Shown here: one piece after another, positions 61,765 through 64,000 of the stretch
Layout of the letters: each line of letters begins with the position of its first letter
Numbering within the stretch: position 1 is the stretch's first letter
Assembly: GCF_900172315.1 (NCBI RefSeq)
Contig: NZ_FWFV01000005.1
Span: 1-64,000, forward strand
DNA: 64,000 bases
Direction of reading: 5' to 3'
Origin: Palleronia marisminoris
Lineage (GTDB): Bacteria > Pseudomonadota > Alphaproteobacteria > Rhodobacterales > Rhodobacteraceae
Position numbers and translations under genes: made by a program
Notes under the pieces: generated by a model
Databases searched by the model: none
What the model saw: only the letters and a program-made list of their open reading frames with translations
Told to the model about the DNA's origin: nothing

Positions 61765-62388
61765 CTAGCTTCCCCATGTCCGGATTGGCCCGGAATCGAT
61801 GTGCGTGAACGCCGATCCGTAGCGGCCGACGCCACCGACCTGAAGCCATTCGGCCATATCCGCAACCTGCTCCGGCGGAATGCCTTCGAAGCGGATGTCG
61901 GCTGCACGTCGCCTCATGTGGTAACTTTTCGAGGCGGCGCCCACTCCACGGTTCTGCAACAGGCGAGTCGTTTGTGGTGTGCGGAACCCCGAGAGCAGCG
62001 TGATCTCGCCCGAGTGCCCGTGGCGACGCGCGTTGTCCGAAAGCGCCGCCAGGCTCCAGTAGATCCTGCGGTCCATTTCCGGCGCCTCTCCGTCGCGCCA
62101 GTCCCGGAACACCCAGTCGAGCCGACGCAGAGCTCGCCGATTGGCGCGACCGTTTTTCATGAAGCGCACGGACACTCGCTCGTCGGTATGTGCGTTCCTG
62201 ATTTTCAGATAGCTGTCCCCTCGCACGAAGACGTCGTCCAGCCGGGTCCCGGCGCGCGTGGGCGGGGGCAGTGCTTCGTATCTGCGCCCGCCACAGCCTG
62301 ACAGGAGCGGCGCGGTCACGCTCGCGCCAAAGGCGCAGAGAAGCCCACGCCGGTTGAAGCGGCCCGCGTCCGGGTTTGCTGTGTTCAT
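61765..62388 (-). CDS. DUF882 / M15-type peptidase-like lipoprotein
   Basis: A 207-aa protein with an N-terminal export signal containing a twin arginine and lipobox-like end (RFNRRGLLCAFGASVTAPLL then SGCGG, Cys near 32). The mature domain has the YcbK/DUF882 pattern: TLLSGFRTPQTTRLL, SYHMRRRAADIRFEG and AFTHIDSGPIRTW, with the zinc-ligand residues (SxHxxxxAxDI, HxD) of DD-peptidase-like enzymes. Likely acts on peptidoglycan. The ATG at 62388 follows GAGGTAACCG. Confidence 0.88.
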   Translation of the reverse strand: MNTANPDAGRFNRRGLLCAFGASVTAPLLSGCGGRRYEALPPPTRAGTRLDDVFVRGDSYLKIRNAHTDERVSVRFMKNGRANRRALRRLDWVFRDWRDGEAPEMDRRIYWSLAALSDNARRHGHSGEITLLSGFRTPQTTRLLQNRGVGAASKSYHMRRRAADIRFEGIPPEQVADMAEWLQVGGVGRYGSAFTHIDSGPIRTWGS

Positions 62389-63159
62389 CGGTTACCTCAT
62401 TACTGCTCGGCCCCGTTGACCGGGGTCTCGAAAGAGGTGCTGTCGAAGACGCCCTCTGCTGGCCCAGCATGCGGTCGCCCGACGCCTCCGGCAAGCTCGA
62501 TCAGCGTCCGCGGCCAAGTGGTCCGTCGGCGCGGCTTCTCGATCACAGACGGGCAACCGAATTGGAACCGCATGTGCTTGGCCGATCAGCCTTGAATCTG
62601 AGCGGCAGCGCCACCCTTCGCGACGTTCGAATCGCTATGGCCGAACCACGCCGCGAATCACTTCACGAGATGCTGTCCGCGGAAACGACAATCATCCCGC
62701 CCTCCGGAACAACCGGTAGAGAACTCGGTATTAAAGCGAGACAACTTGGGGTTGATGTGCCGCTCAAGAACTACGCTGATTCCGTTCACAAATCTGCCGC
62801 CTGCAATCGCGTTAACGGTTGATTATTCATTTGTGTGGACAGAGAAAAAGTTTCCGTATTATGATTATTTTTACGTAGGGGAACCTGGGGAGGGGACTCG
62901 TGATCCAGCAACATATAGAACGGTGCCTTTGAGCCCGCTGTCAGGACGTTGGCCAGTACGGCAGCGCTACCTGTAATCTAAAAATTTTATTTCCTGAGAA
63001 GATGGCGCGTTCCGATCGATGCGCCAGGCCGGAGATTCTGCGGTCTCTAGATCGATATCACTTCGAAAATTCGCCTGAAGCCGACGACGCATCGTGGTTC
63101 GGAAACGAACGCGCATGCGCATAACAAAATATGAATATTTAATACTCCTGGAGGGGACC
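62389..63159. other. Long intergenic region before the peroxidase-like gene
   Basis: No gene recognised; open frames at 62376-62822 and 62746-62976 match nothing known to me. The stretch from about 62820 to 63150 is markedly AT-rich compared with the rest of the window and contains the probable promoter. A hairpin TGGCGC...GCGCCA lies at about 63005-63028. Confidence 0.45.
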
Positions 63160-64000
63160 ATGGCCGTTAAATTGAACCAGCACGATCTTCAATTCATCCT
63201 TGATCAGATCAAGATTGCCGAAGCACACGTCGCGGGAACGCCGCTCGAGCAGCTGATTGCGCAGCCTCACCTGCCATATGGTCTGCGTACCGTCGACGGC
63301 AGCTTCAACAATATCACCCCGGGCCGTGAGCTCTGGGGTGCGGCCGACCAGATCATGCCACGTGCGATGCAGCCCCATTACATGAACGAGGGGGACGACA
63401 GCTACCACGGGCCTTTCAACAACGACTACGGCGTTGTTGGGCAGCCGACGAACGGCATGGGTCAGAATGGCGGCCATACCGGCAACGTTGTCGATGCAGA
63501 TCCGCGGATCATCTCGAACCTGGTTTCCGATCAGACGCTTAACAACCCCGCCGCAATTGCCGCGGCGCTTCAGTATGCGGAATACGAAGGCGATCTTTCG
63601 GCCGGCGTTACCGCGGTGCGCGCACTCTACGCCAATTACCTGAACGATCCTGCCGTGGCGGACTTGCAGGTGCTGGGTAGCCAGGTCAATGCGGCGAAGG
63701 CCGCCCTTGCCGGGGCAAAAGGTGTGCTGAGGCAAGCTCAGCAAAGCGGTGATCCGGTCGCGATCCAAACCGCTCAAGCGGCCGTGGTTGCGGCAGAGGG
63801 TGTGCTGGCTGCGACCGAAGCTACAGTTGCTCCGCTGCGGGATGCATTGCAGCCCGCTCTCGATGCCGCCAAGGAGGCGCTGGACGAGGAGCTGCTTACT
63901 TCGTTCGATATCGAGATGGACGGCAACACCATCATGCTGCCGAACGTGGCGCCGGACGAGGGACTCTCGGCACCGTTCAATGGCTGGATGACCTTCTTCG
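63160..64000 (+). CDS. Haem peroxidase-like (animal peroxidase family) large protein, N-terminal part
   Basis: The frame is open from ATG 63160 (ribosome site CTGGAGGGGACC) to the window end, 280 codons, so the gene is cut off. The protein begins KLNQHDLQFILDQIKIAEAH, followed by LPYGLRTVDGSFNNITPGRE and WGAADQIMPRAMQP, which match the start of bacterial peroxidase/haemolysin-type calcium-binding proteins (LRTVDGxxNNLxPGxxxxGAADxxFPR). Residues 165-245 are Ala/Gln-rich and likely coiled coil. No signal peptide, consistent with type I secretion via a C-terminal signal outside the window. The catalytic domain lies beyond the edge. Confidence 0.8.
   Translation, partial: MAVKLNQHDLQFILDQIKIAEAHVAGTPLEQLIAQPHLPYGLRTVDGSFNNITPGRELWGAADQIMPRAMQPHYMNEGDDSYHGPFNNDYGVVGQPTNGMGQNGGHTGNVVDADPRIISNLVSDQTLNNPAAIAAALQYAEYEGDLSAGVTAVRALYANYLNDPAVADLQVLGSQVNAAKAALAGAKGVLRQAQQSGDPVAIQTAQAAVVAAEGVLAATEATVAPLRDALQPALDAAKEALDEELLTSFDIEMDGNTIMLPNVAPDEGLSAPFNGWMTFF

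Noticed and set aside
62376..62822. 148-codon open frame before the peroxidase-like gene
   Set aside because: No family recognised, no ribosome site, overlaps the start of the DUF882 gene, and composition shifts along its length.
1..64000. CRISPR arrays, tRNA and rRNA genes
   Set aside because: No regularly spaced repeats, cloverleaf-like stretches or rRNA-like segments were noticed on reading either strand.

Overview
The window reads as high-GC alphaproteobacterial DNA, most likely Rhodobacterales (Roseobacter group/Paracoccaceae). This is an inference from gene content: a complete beta-hydroxyaspartate cycle (bhc), a malic enzyme with a C-terminal phosphotransacetylase domain, a TctABC/TctDE module, and the start of a large peroxidase-like protein. 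No rRNA, tRNA or CRISPR was seen. Scattered relics of IS3- and IS256-type transposases and of a serine recombinase, plus several decayed genes, point to an accessory or rearranged region.

Layout. (1) 1-8300: a GntR regulator with a DapA-family gene on the minus strand, divergent from a peptide/opine-type ABC importer (binding protein, two permeases, fused double ATPase), a DMT exporter and a convergent D-2-hydroxyacid dehydrogenase. The substrate is unknown. (2) 8384-8542: a scrambled IS3 relic. (3) 8779-35902: a large purine-to-central-carbon island. xdhABC, guaD and two NCS2 permeases supply and oxidise purines; puuD, uraH, the puuE-uraD fusion, allE and allA take urate to glyoxylate and urea. 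The bhcABCD/bhcR cluster lies inside the island and can turn two glyoxylate into one oxaloacetate. A long minus-strand run bhcABCD-amiS-gap-maeB-permease ends in a terminator-like hairpin at 15066-15094. Two similar LysR regulators sit divergent to puuD and to xdhA. Allantoate amidohydrolase and urease are not in the window.

(4) 35959-40865: a graveyard containing a serine recombinase relic, a broken winged-helix/TPR regulator with an 8-bp duplication, a cupin with an in-frame stop, an intact cysteine-synthase-like gene, and a broken PLP decarboxylase. (5) 41057-47389: a tricarboxylate-type TctCBA transporter divergent from a response regulator, a histidine kinase and an extra periplasmic binding protein. 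(6) 47588-49602: KtrAB potassium uptake. (7) 49830-52131: an IS256 relic, a broken LuxR regulator, a DUF1622 membrane protein and an EF-hand protein. (8) 52528-56797: a compact minus-strand operon of NusG-like protein, SxtJ, DUF5989, NodU-type carbamoyltransferase and a membrane-anchored SGNH protein, apparently for carbamoylating or modifying an unknown product. (9) 57226-64000: a PRMT7-like methyltransferase, a YbdK-type ligase, a membrane spermidine-synthase-like protein, a DUF882 peptidase-like protein and the 5' end of a haem-peroxidase-like protein running off the window.

The most coherent story is the coupling of purine breakdown (producing glyoxylate) to the beta-hydroxyaspartate cycle (assimilating glyoxylate), with malic enzyme and GAPDH distributing the resulting C4 carbon.
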